Below, piece by piece: positions 44,685 to 52,928 of a DNA stretch of 64,000 bases. The notes below the pieces were generated by a model. That model saw only the letters and a program-made list of their open reading frames with translations. It did not search any database and was not told the DNA's origin. Within the stretch, counting starts at the first letter, position 1, and each line of letters opens with the position of its first letter. Origin of the DNA: Melaminivora suipulveris (GTDB lineage: Bacteria; Pseudomonadota; Gammaproteobacteria; Burkholderiales; Burkholderiaceae_C); assembly GCF_003008575.1 (NCBI RefSeq), contig NZ_CP027667.1, positions 310,001-374,000 of the forward strand, given 5' to 3'. Made by a program: the position numbers and the translations under genes.

Positions 44685-45701
44685 TCAGGCGCGGGCATGC
44701 ACCAGCGCATACCAGCCGCGCTTGTCGGTCCAGGCCTGCGGCGCGTGAAAACCGGCGCGCGCCAGCATGTCCATGAACACCGGCAGCGGGTACTTGTAGC
44801 TGTTCTCGGTGTGGATGCGCTCGCCCCCGGCAAAGTCACGTTCGCCGCCGTGCCAGCGCACGCGCTGCGGCCCGCAGGCGGCCAGGTGCATTTCGATGCG
44901 CGACTCGGCGGTGTTGAAGAAGGCCTCGTGGCGCCACTGGCGCGGGTCGAAATCGGCGCCGATCAGGCGGTTCACGTGCGCCAGGATGTTGCGGTTGAAC
45001 TCGGCCGTCACCCCGGCCGCGTCGTCGTAGGCGGCCTGCAGCACAGCCACGTCCTTGGGCAGGTCGATGCCGATCAGGATGCCGCCGCCCTCGCCTGCCG
45101 CCAGTTCGTGCATGCGCTGCAGCAGCGCCAGCGCCGCCGGCGGGTCGAAATTGCCGATGGAGGAACCTGGGTAGAAGACCAGCCGATCGCGCGCGGCGAT
45201 GCCCGGTGGCAGCTGCATGCCGGCGGTGATGTCGCCGCCCACCGCCCAGGCATCCAGCCCTGGCAGCGCCGCGCGCAGGCGCGCCACCGCGCCCTGCAGG
45301 TAGTCGGCCGAGATGTCGATGGCCACGTACTGGCGCGCGCGCAGCAGCCGGCACAGCACGCGCGCCTTGTCGCAGCTGCCCGCGCCGGGCTCGATGACCA
45401 CGCCGTGCGTGCCCACGGTCTGCGCGATGGCACCGGCGTGGCGCAGCAGCACGGCGCGCTCGGTGCGCGTGGGGTAGTACTCGGGCAGGCGGGTGATGGC
45501 CTCGAACAGCTCGGAGCCGCGCTGGTCGTAGAAATACTTGGGCGACAGGCAGGCGCTGCCCCGCAGCAGGCCGGAGGTGATTTCCGCGCGCTCGACCGGC
45601 GGCGCCTCGGGCCCGGCCCGGCTCGTGGACCCGCCGCGCGGTGCGGCAGGCAATGGGATGGTGGCGGGCTGGCGGTCGTGAGCAAGGATGGCGACTGGCA
45701 T
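44685..45701 (-). CDS. egtD: L-histidine N(alpha)-methyltransferase EgtD
   Basis: 338 residues. SAM-dependent trimethylation of histidine to hercynine, the first ergothioneine step. Motifs: YFYDQRGSELFEAITRLPEYYPTRTE, VIEPGAGSCDKARVL (SAM loop), YPGSSIGNFDP and GIDLPKDVAVLQAAYDD. ATG 45701 is chosen because the family N-terminus fits; the frame stays open upstream but reads across the repeat and ompW antisense. Only egtD and egtB are present; there is no egtA, egtC or egtE nearby. Confidence 0.93.
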   Translation of the reverse strand: MPVAILAHDRQPATIPLPAAPRGGSTSRAGPEAPPVERAEITSGLLRGSACLSPKYFYDQRGSELFEAITRLPEYYPTRTERAVLLRHAGAIAQTVGTHGVVIEPGAGSCDKARVLCRLLRARQYVAIDISADYLQGAVARLRAALPGLDAWAVGGDITAGMQLPPGIAARDRLVFYPGSSIGNFDPPAALALLQRMHELAAGEGGGILIGIDLPKDVAVLQAAYDDAAGVTAEFNRNILAHVNRLIGADFDPRQWRHEAFFNTAESRIEMHLAACGPQRVRWHGGERDFAGGERIHTENSYKYPLPVFMDMLARAGFHAPQAWTDKRGWYALVHARA

Positions 45702-45841
45702 GACCCGGCAGCGTGCCAGCGCCAGCGCGCGCAGCCGGCAGTCGAAGGCGCGCAAACGCGGTAGGACGGTTGCGCAAATTGCCGTGCCCAGCCTTGCGTG
45801 GCGCGGGCGTTTGTGCTTGCCGCGCCGATGGAAATATGAAG

Positions 45842-45891
45842 AAAAGTGCCCTGAGCCGGCGTGGATCAAGCGCCACCAGCTATGCAATCGG
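45842..45891 (-). repeat. Dispersed repeat copy J
   Basis: Minus-strand reading: CGATTGCATAGCTGG, GCGCTTGATCCACGCCGGCT, CAGGGCACTTTTC. The 5' palindrome is decayed. Confidence 0.7.
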
Positions 45892-45894
45892 GAG

Positions 45895-45924
45895 CAAAAA
45901 AAGGCCGACGCCCAAGCGCCGGCC
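45895..45924 (-). terminator. Rho-independent terminator downstream of ompW
   Basis: On the minus strand GGCCGGCGC-TTGG-GCGTCGGCC is followed by TTTTTTT, about 95 bp after the ompW stop. Confidence 0.8.
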
Positions 45925-46018
45925 TGATCCACCGAGGTGGCCCGCAATCGCTGCGGCATCGGCTGTGCCGTTGTTCTTGTTATGCCCTCTCCGGCTTGTC
46001 TGCCTGGCGCCTTGCCAC

Positions 46019-46648
46019 TCAGAAGCGCCAGCCCAGGCCCACACCGGCCAGCACCGGATCGACCTTGAACTTGCCGACCTTGGCGCCATGGGAATGCACG
46101 TCGGTGCTGATGTAGACCTTCTTCACGTCGAAGTTCAGATACAGGTTCCTGGCCAGCGGGATGTCCACGCCGACCTGCAGCGCGCCGCCCCAGCTGCTCT
46201 TGTCCACGGAAGGGCCCAGCGCGGTCTGCACCGCCGGGTTGAAGCGCACGCTGGAAAAGCGCGTGTAGTTGATGCCCGCGCCCACATAGGGTTTGAAGCC
46301 GCTGAAATTGGTGAAGTGGTACTGCGCCAGCAGCGTGGGCGGCAGGTGCTTGAGCGAGCCGATATCGGCGCCGGCAGAGCGGATGGTCTGCTTTTGCGGG
46401 TAGGTCAGGATCAGCTCGGCGGCGAGGTTGGGCGTGAAGAAGTACGACACGTCCACTTCGGGCAGCCACTTGTTGTTGATCGACAGGTCCAGGTTCGGGT
46501 TGGTGCTGCCGCCGTTGGCGCTGTTCAGGTGCACGGCGCGCACGCGCAGCATCAGCGGGCCTTCGGCACTGGCCGAAGACTGCTGCGCAAAGGCAGCGCC
46601 CGAGGTCATGGCACAAACGGCGGCCAGGGCCAGCAGGGTCTTGTTCAT
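46019..46648 (-). CDS. ompW: Outer-membrane protein OmpW
   Basis: 209 residues. Cleavable signal MNKTLLALAAVCAMTSGAAF-AQ, then an eight-stranded barrel: LMLRVRAVHLNS, LPEVDVSYFFTPNLAAELILTYPQ, KHLPPTLLAQYHF, KPYVGAGINYTRF, and a terminal Phe in GLGWRF for BAM recognition. OmpW forms a small hydrophobic channel. The start at 46648 gives the correct signal peptide. Confidence 0.94.
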   Translation of the reverse strand: MNKTLLALAAVCAMTSGAAFAQQSSASAEGPLMLRVRAVHLNSANGGSTNPNLDLSINNKWLPEVDVSYFFTPNLAAELILTYPQKQTIRSAGADIGSLKHLPPTLLAQYHFTNFSGFKPYVGAGINYTRFSSVRFNPAVQTALGPSVDKSSWGGALQVGVDIPLARNLYLNFDVKKVYISTDVHSHGAKVGKFKVDPVLAGVGLGWRF

Positions 46649-46762
46649 AGCTTCGTGGGTCTGGTTGACACGGGGACGACCCCCGTACAAACCATTAGGC
46701 CCACGAGCAAATTGCTCAGGTTTGCGCCACGTCAAGCTTTGCCGCGTGGCCTGCGCCGGTGT

Positions 46763-47743
46763 TCACGAGGCGCCACGCAGGCGCTGCACCAGCGTCCAGG
46801 CGCCCAGCGCCACGGCGCCGACCACGGCGCCCACCAGCGCGCCAGCCAGGTGCGTGGCGAGAAACTCCCAGGCGCCGCCCAGCGGCCAGCCGGCCAGGTG
46901 CGCGCCGGCGCGCTCGATGGCGTGCCCCAAAGGCGGCACGCCGTGCACGATGATGCCGCCGCCCACCAGGAACATGGCGGCCGTGCCGGCCACGGCCAGG
47001 CCCTTCATCAGCCTGGGTGCCGCGGCCACCAGCGCCTGGCCGACGCGCCGCGCCAGGCGGCCGGGCTTGCGCATCAGCCACAGGCCCACGTCGTCCATCT
47101 TCACGATGCCGGCGACCAGGCCGTAAACACCGACCGTCATGAGCACCGCGATGGCCGAAAGCACGGCGACCTGCTGCATGAACGGCGCCTGCGCCACCGT
47201 GCCCAGGGCGATGACGATGATCTCGGCCGAGAGGATGAAATCGGTGCGGATGGCGCCGCGCACCTTGGTCTTTTCCAGCCGCGCGATGTCGGCCGCCGTC
47301 GCGGCGCCGCCATCGGGGCGCGCCAGGGCCAGCTCGGCAGCGGCATCGCCGTGCGGCGCGTCGTGGTGCACGAGCTTTTCCACGCCCTCCAGGCACAGGT
47401 AGGTGCCGCCGACCATCAGCAGCGGCGTGATGGCCCAGGGAGCGAAGGCACTGATGAGCAGCGCCGTGGGCACCAGGATGACCTTGTTGACCATGGAGCC
47501 GCGCGCCACCGCCCAGACCACGGGCAGCTCGCGCTCGGCGCGCACGCCGCTGACCTGCTCGGCGTTCAGCGCCAGGTCGTCGCCCAGCACGCTGGCGGTC
47601 TTTTGCGCCGCGACCTTGGTCATGACCGAGACGTCATCCGCCATGGCCACGCTCTTGCGCGCGGCCAGCTTGGACATCAGGGCCACGTCGTCCAGCAGCG
47701 TGGCGATGTCGTCGAGCAGGGTCAGAAGGCTGGCACCGGCCAT
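46763..47743 (-). CDS. DUF808 (YedI) family inner-membrane protein
   Basis: 326 residues. Typical start GASLLTLLDDIATLLDDVALMSKLAARKS and later DDLALNAEQVSGVRAERELPVVWAVARGS and GGTYLCLEGVEKLVHH. Several hydrophobic spans follow. The function is unknown. ATG 47743 is chosen because the family begins there; the open frame continues upstream only through the purL terminator. Confidence 0.9.
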   Translation of the reverse strand: MAGASLLTLLDDIATLLDDVALMSKLAARKSVAMADDVSVMTKVAAQKTASVLGDDLALNAEQVSGVRAERELPVVWAVARGSMVNKVILVPTALLISAFAPWAITPLLMVGGTYLCLEGVEKLVHHDAPHGDAAAELALARPDGGAATAADIARLEKTKVRGAIRTDFILSAEIIVIALGTVAQAPFMQQVAVLSAIAVLMTVGVYGLVAGIVKMDDVGLWLMRKPGRLARRVGQALVAAAPRLMKGLAVAGTAAMFLVGGGIIVHGVPPLGHAIERAGAHLAGWPLGGAWEFLATHLAGALVGAVVGAVALGAWTLVQRLRGAS

Positions 47744-47788
47744 GGGGTTGCGCTCCGCAAAGTCGAAAAAAGGTGCGCGATTGTGGAT

Positions 47789-47838
47789 AAAAAAAGCTTC
47801 CAGCGCCCGTCGGACAAGCGCTGGAAGCTCCTTTTTTT
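47789..47838. terminator. Bidirectional terminator downstream of purL
   Basis: Inverted repeat GCTTCCAGCGC ... GCGCTGGAAGC with T-runs on both sides (seven T on the minus strand after the stem, seven T on the plus strand). It ends purL and separates it from the DUF808 gene. Confidence 0.88.
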
Positions 47839-47858
47839 GCAACCCCTCGGGCGCTCGC

Positions 47859-50800
47859 TTATCCCACCCAGCGGCGCGCGTTGCGCCAGATGCGCATCCA
47901 CGGGCTGAAGGCATCCTGGCCGCCGGTGGCTGCCAGGTCCGTCCAGCTCATCTGGATGTTGCGGAAGACCCGCTCGGGATGCGGCATGAGCGCGGTGAAG
48001 CGCCCGTCTGCCGTGGTCACACCGGTCAGGCCGGCGCCGCCGCCGTTGGGGTTGAAGGGGTAGCGCTCGGTCGGCTGGCCGTGGTGGTCGACGAAGCGCA
48101 TGGTGCGCAGCACGCGCTCCTCGTGGCCGCGCCACTGGAAGTTGGCATAGCCCTCGCCATGCGCCACGGCAATTGGCAGGCGGCTGCCGGCCATGCCGGC
48201 AAAGAAGATGCTGGGCGAATCGAGCACCTCGACCTGCGACAGGCGCGCCTCGAAGCGGTGGCTCTGGTTGGTGGTAAAGCGCGGCCAGTCCTGCGCGCCG
48301 GGGATGATGTCGGCCAGCTCCGCGAACATCTGGCAGCCATTGCACACGCCCAGGCCGAAGGTGTCAGCGCGGGCGAAGAACTGCTGGAACTGCTCGGACA
48401 GGCGCTCGTTGAAGGTGATCGAGCGCGCCCAGCCGATGCCCGCGCCCAGCGTGTCGCCGTAGCTGAACCCGCCGCAGGCGACGATGCCGGCGAACTGCGA
48501 GAGCTCGGCGCGGCCGGCCTGCAGGTCGCTCATGTGCACGTCGAAGGCCTCGAAGCCGGCTGCCGTGAAGGCGTAGGCCATCTCGACGTGCGAGTTCACG
48601 CCCTGCTCGCGCAGCACGGCCACGCGCGGGCGCGCCAGGTTGAGGAAAGGCGCGGCGACGTCCTCCAGCGGGTCGAAGGTCAGGTGCACGTGCAGGCCGG
48701 GGTCCTGCGGGTCGCCGGCGGCGGCGTGCTCGCTATCTGCACATGCGGGGTTGTCGCGCTGCTGGCAGATCTGCCAGCTCACGGCGTCCCAGACCTGGTG
48801 CAGGTCGGACAGCTGCGCGGCAAAGATCTTTTTCGCGTCGCGCCAGACCTGCAGCTCGCCCTTGCCCTCGTCGATGGCGCTGCTGGCCGGGCGCGTCTTG
48901 CCGATGAAGTGACTGCACGCGGACAGACCATGGGCGCGCAGCACCTGCATGACCTGGTTGCGCTCTTGCGTGCGCACCTGCAGCACGGCGCCGAGCTCCT
49001 CGTTGAACAGCGCGCGCAGCGTGAGTTCATCGCGCCGGCCGCTGACCTGGCTGGCCCAGTTCTTGGCGTCGCCCGCGTCCATCAGGCTGTCGTTGATGCC
49101 GTCGCCCTCGGTCACCAGCATGTCCACGTTCAGCGCCACGCCGACGTGGCCGGCAAAGGCCATCTCGGCGGCCGCGGCCAGCAGGCCGCCGTCGCTGCGG
49201 TCGTGGTAGGCCAGGATCAGGCCATCCCGGCGCAGCGCGTTCACGGCGTCGACCAGGGCGATCAGGTCCTTGGCGTCGTCCAGATCGGGCACGGCACCGC
49301 CCGGTTGCTGAAGCACCTGCGCCAGGATGGAGCCGCCCATGCGCATCTTGCCGCGCGACAGGTCGACCAGCACCAGCGTGGTGTCGTCCTTTTGCGCATC
49401 CAGCTGCGGCGTGAGCGTGCCGCGCACGTCCTGCAGCGTGGCAAACGCCGTGACGATCAGGCTGACGGGCGAGGTGACTTTTTGCTGCGCGCCGGCTTCA
49501 TTCGTCCACTGCGTGCGCATCGACAGGCTGTCCTTGCCCACCGGGATGGAGACGCCCAGTTGCGGGCACAGCTCCATGCCGACAGCCTTGACGGTCTCGT
49601 ACAGTGCGGCATCCTCGCCCGGCTCGCCGCAGGCCGCCATCCAGTTGGCCGAGAGCTTCACGCGCGGCAGCTCGATCGGCGCGGCCAGCAGGTTGGTGAT
49701 GCTTTCTGCCACGGCCATGCGGCCGGACGCCGGCGCGTCCAGCGCCGCCAGCGGTGTGCGCTCGCCCATGGCCATGGCTTCGCCGGCAAAGCCCTGGTAG
49801 TCGGCCAGCGTCACGGCCACGTCGGCGACGGGCACCTGCCAGGGGCCGACCATCTGGTCGCGGTGCGTGAGGCCGCCCACGGTGCGGTCGCCGATGGTCA
49901 CCAAAAAGCGTTTGCTGGCCACCGTCGGGTGCGCCAGCACGTCGATCACGGCCTGCTGCAAAGCCACGCCATCGACGTTCAGGGGCTGCACCTCGCGCAT
50001 GACGCTTTGCACATCGCGATGCATGCGCGGGGGCTTGCCCAGCAGCACGTCCATGGGCATGTCCACGGGCAGACGCTGCGCATCAGTCGCCGCCGCGGCC
50101 GTGTCCTCCAGCACCAGCTGGCGCTCCTCGGTGGCCGTGCCGATCACGGCGAACGGGCAGCGCTCGCGCTCGCAAAAGGCCGTCAATTGCGCCAGCGACT
50201 CGGGCGCAATCGCCAGCACGTAGCGCTCCTGGCTCTCATTGCTCCAGATTTCCTTAGCAGCCAGGCCCGACTCCTCCAGCGGCACGGCGCGCAGGTCGAA
50301 GCGCGCGCCGCGGCCGGCGTCGTTGACAAGTTCGGGGAAGGCGTTGGACAGCCCGCCCGCGCCCACGTCGTGAATCGCCAGGATGGGGTTGGCTTCACCC
50401 TGCGCCCAGCAATGGTTGATGACTTCCTGCGCGCGCCGCTCGATCTCGGGGTTGCCGCGCTGCACCGAGTCGAAGTCCAGCTCGGCGGCGTTGGTGCCGC
50501 TGGCCATGGAGCTGGCCGCGCCGCCGCCCATGCCGATGCGCATGCCCGGCCCGCCCAGCTGGATCAGCAGCGTGCCGGCGGGGAACTCGATCTTGTGCGT
50601 CTGGCGCGCGTCGATGGACCCTAAGCCGCCGGCGATCATGATGGGCTTGTGGTAGCCGCGCAGCACGCCGTCCACGCTTTGCTCGTACTCGCGGAAGTAC
50701 CCGGTCAGGTTGGGCCGGCCAAACTCGTTGTTGAACGCCGCCCCGCCCAGCGGGCCCTCGGTCATGATCTGCAAGGGACTCGCGATGTGCGCCGGCCGGC

Positions 50801-51884
50801 CGACTTCGCTGCCCCACAGCCTGGAGACGGTGAAGCCCGTCAGGCCCGCCTTGGGCCTGGAGCCGCGGCCCGTCGCGCCCTCGTCGCGGATCTCGCCGCC
50901 AGCGCCGGTGGACGCGCCAGGGAAGGGCGAGATGGCCGTGGGGTGGTTATGCGTCTCCACCTTCATCAGCACGTGCTGCAGGGCGCTCTCTTTTTGGTAG
51001 CTAGGTGCGATTGATTCACGCCGACTGCCATCGAATTTGGCCAAAAATTGCTCGACGGTGTTGCCTTCCATGATGGAGGCGTTGTCGGCATAGGCGACGA
51101 TGGTGTGCCGGGGCGAGGTGGCCTCGGTGTGGCGGATCATGCCGAACAGGGATTTCTCCTGCGGCGCGCCGTCGATGGTGAACTGGGCGTTGAAGATCTT
51201 GTGCCGGCAGTGCTCGCTGTTGGCCTGGGCGAACATCATCAGCTCCACGTCGGTGGGGTTGCGGCCCAACCTCTTGAAAGCCTCGACCAGGTAGTCGATC
51301 TCGTCGTCTGCCAGCGCCAGGCCCCAGGCCGTGTTGGCATGTTCGAGCGCCGCTTGCCCGCCGGCCACCACATCGACGAAGGCCATCGGCTCGGCCTGCA
51401 GCTCGGTGAACAGCCCCTCGGCTTCGGTCAGGCTCGCCACCACCGATTCGGTCATGCGGTCGTGCAGCAGCGCGGCGATCTGCTGCAGCTGCTGCGCCGT
51501 CAGCTCGGGCGTGCCGCCCAGCAGGCCGCTTTTCAGGCTGATGCGGTATTCGGTGATGCGCTCGACGCGGCGCACGCCAAGGCCGCAGTTGTGCGCGATG
51601 TCGGTGGCCTTGGAGGCCCAGGGCGAGACCGTCCCCAGGCGCGGCGTGACGTACAGCGCCGGGCCGTCCGTGGGGCCGGCATATGGATCGCCATAGCTCA
51701 GCAGCGCGGCCAGGCGTGTGCGGCTGGCGGCGTCCGGCGCCGCATCCTGCGCCACCAGGTGCACGTGGCGCGCGGCGATGCCGGTGATCTTCGGGTGGAT
51801 GGCCGCCAGCAGGGGCAGCAGTTGCCGGGCGCGAAAGGGGGTCAGGGCATTGCCGCCCTCGAACGAAGTGATGTGCAAGGTCAC
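47859..51884 (-). CDS. purL: Phosphoribosylformylglycinamidine synthase
   Basis: 1341 residues, the large single-chain PurL. Makes FGAM from FGAR, glutamine and ATP in purine synthesis. Seen: [45 protein letters not shown], and a C-terminal glutaminase with [13 protein letters not shown] (nucleophile Cys) and late His/Glu. The start is GTG 51884 ([11 protein letters not shown]). The stretch [17 protein letters not shown] (~283-300) is encoded by a dispersed repeat in frame and is longer than the matching loop of E. coli PurL. Confidence 0.95.
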   Translation of the reverse strand: MTLHITSFEGGNALTPFRARQLLPLLAAIHPKITGIAARHVHLVAQDAAPDAASRTRLAALLSYGDPYAGPTDGPALYVTPRLGTVSPWASKATDIAHNCGLGVRRVERITEYRISLKSGLLGGTPELTAQQLQQIAALLHDRMTESVVASLTEAEGLFTELQAEPMAFVDVVAGGQAALEHANTAWGLALADDEIDYLVEAFKRLGRNPTDVELMMFAQANSEHCRHKIFNAQFTIDGAPQEKSLFGMIRHTEATSPRHTIVAYADNASIMEGNTVEQFLAKFDGSRRESIAPSYQKESALQHVLMKVETHNHPTAISPFPGASTGAGGEIRDEGATGRGSRPKAGLTGFTVSRLWGSEVGRPAHIASPLQIMTEGPLGGAAFNNEFGRPNLTGYFREYEQSVDGVLRGYHKPIMIAGGLGSIDARQTHKIEFPAGTLLIQLGGPGMRIGMGGGAASSMASGTNAAELDFDSVQRGNPEIERRAQEVINHCWAQGEANPILAIHDVGAGGLSNAFPELVNDAGRGARFDLRAVPLEESGLAAKEIWSNESQERYVLAIAPESLAQLTAFCERERCPFAVIGTATEERQLVLEDTAAAATDAQRLPVDMPMDVLLGKPPRMHRDVQSVMREVQPLNVDGVALQQAVIDVLAHPTVASKRFLVTIGDRTVGGLTHRDQMVGPWQVPVADVAVTLADYQGFAGEAMAMGERTPLAALDAPASGRMAVAESITNLLAAPIELPRVKLSANWMAACGEPGEDAALYETVKAVGMELCPQLGVSIPVGKDSLSMRTQWTNEAGAQQKVTSPVSLIVTAFATLQDVRGTLTPQLDAQKDDTTLVLVDLSRGKMRMGGSILAQVLQQPGGAVPDLDDAKDLIALVDAVNALRRDGLILAYHDRSDGGLLAAAAEMAFAGHVGVALNVDMLVTEGDGINDSLMDAGDAKNWASQVSGRRDELTLRALFNEELGAVLQVRTQERNQVMQVLRAHGLSACSHFIGKTRPASSAIDEGKGELQVWRDAKKIFAAQLSDLHQVWDAVSWQICQQRDNPACADSEHAAAGDPQDPGLHVHLTFDPLEDVAAPFLNLARPRVAVLREQGVNSHVEMAYAFTAAGFEAFDVHMSDLQAGRAELSQFAGIVACGGFSYGDTLGAGIGWARSITFNERLSEQFQQFFARADTFGLGVCNGCQMFAELADIIPGAQDWPRFTTNQSHRFEARLSQVEVLDSPSIFFAGMAGSRLPIAVAHGEGYANFQWRGHEERVLRTMRFVDHHGQPTERYPFNPNGGGAGLTGVTTADGRFTALMPHPERVFRNIQMSWTDLAATGGQDAFSPWMRIWRNARRWVG
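50998..51027 (+). repeat. Dispersed repeat copy K, in frame inside purL
   Basis: TAGCTAGGTGCGATTGATTC then ACGCCGACTG. 24 of 30 positions equal copy B, including 17 in a row. Only the 3' two-thirds of the element is recognisable. Confidence 0.8.
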
Positions 51885-52044
51885 GGTAGCGGCCTGTGAG
51901 GTGGGCGGGCGAGAAGCGCGAGAGAGGCGAGAGAGAAAGCCTGGCTGCGCCTGCGGCCGCTGACTGGGGCCGCAAAGCCTGGCGAGGCCGGGATGGCGGG
52001 AACCGGGCATTTTAAGCAATCGCACCCAGGGAAAGCCCCGATGG

Positions 52045-52050
52045 GATAAT
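52045..52050 (+). promoter_or_regulatory. -10-like box GATAAT before map
   Basis: GATAAT ends 7 bases before the map ATG; no Shine-Dalgarno sequence is present. Confidence 0.45.
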
Positions 52051-52057
52051 TTGCGCC

Positions 52058-52873
52058 ATGAGCATCACCCCAAAAGACGCCCAGGCCATCGCTGGCATGC
52101 GCGAGGCCGGCCGGCTGGCCTCCGAAGTGCTGGACGCCATCACGCCGCACATCCAGCCCGGCATGACCACCAACGACGTGGACCGCCTGGCCGCCGAATG
52201 CATGGCGCGCCAGGGCACGCGCTCGGCCACGCTGGGCTACCAGCCGCCGGGCTACCCGCCGTATCCGAAGTCGCTGTGCACATCGCTGAACAACGTGGTC
52301 TGCCATGGCATTCCGAACGACAAGGCTCTGAAGAAGGGCGACATCATGAACGTCGACGTCACCGTCATCACTCCCGATGGCTGGTACGGCGACACCAGCC
52401 GCATGTTCCTGATCGGCGAGTGCTCCATCGCTGCCAAACGCCTGGTGCAGTTGACGTACGAGTCGATGTGGCTGGGCATCCAGCAGGTCAAGCCCGGCGC
52501 GCGCCTGGGCGACATCGGCCACGCCATCCAGAAATTCGCCGAGGGCCACGGCCTGTCGGTGGTGCGCGAGTTCTGCGGCCACGGCATCGGCGACAAGTTC
52601 CACGAAGACCCGCAGGTGCTGCACTACGGCCGCCCCGGCACGGGCGAGGTGCTGGTGCCGGGCATGACCTTCACCATCGAGCCCATGCTCAACATCGGCC
52701 GGCGCGAGGTCAAGGAGCATGGCAACGACGGCTGGACCATCGTCACCAAGGACCACAGCCTGTCGGCGCAGTGGGAGCACACGGTACTGGTGACCGACAC
52801 CGGCTACGAAGTGCTGACCCTCTCGGACGGCTACCCCGCCCTGCCCGCCTTCGTGACCGCCACGGCCACCTGA
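52058..52873 (+). CDS. map: Methionine aminopeptidase, type I
   Basis: 271 residues. Removes the initiator Met from nascent proteins. Metal and catalytic residues appear in order: CHGIPND (His), [19 protein letters not shown] (two Asp), [12 protein letters not shown] (His), FTIEPM (Glu) and WEHTVLV (Glu). There is no N-terminal extension. It is divergent from purL and 55 bp ahead of glnD, an order shared with E. coli. Confidence 0.96.
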   Translation: MSITPKDAQAIAGMREAGRLASEVLDAITPHIQPGMTTNDVDRLAAECMARQGTRSATLGYQPPGYPPYPKSLCTSLNNVVCHGIPNDKALKKGDIMNVDVTVITPDGWYGDTSRMFLIGECSIAAKRLVQLTYESMWLGIQQVKPGARLGDIGHAIQKFAEGHGLSVVREFCGHGIGDKFHEDPQVLHYGRPGTGEVLVPGMTFTIEPMLNIGRREVKEHGNDGWTIVTKDHSLSAQWEHTVLVTDTGYEVLTLSDGYPALPAFVTATAT

Positions 52874-52928
52874 GGCGCCAAAGGGCAACGGCCCCGCCGG
52901 CGCCGCCACCCTCCAGCGCCCGCCGCGC

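Larger units (their letters stand above)
45702..46018. other. 317-bp intergenic region between ompW and egtD
   Basis: Both flanking genes are on the minus strand. The region holds repeat copy J (45842-45891) and the ompW terminator (45895-45924). The rest shows no coding or RNA gene that I can support. The egtD promoter must lie in 45702-45840. Confidence 0.6.

Noticed and set aside
44685..46616. Long N-terminal extension of EgtD
   Set aside because: The extra codons run across the intergenic repeat, the terminator and part of ompW; EgtD homology begins at about 45701.
47859..52025. PurL start at 52025, giving a 47-residue N-terminal extension
   Set aside because: The extension is Arg/Pro-rich and runs into the divergent map promoter; the family N-terminus [11 protein letters not shown] begins at GTG 51884.
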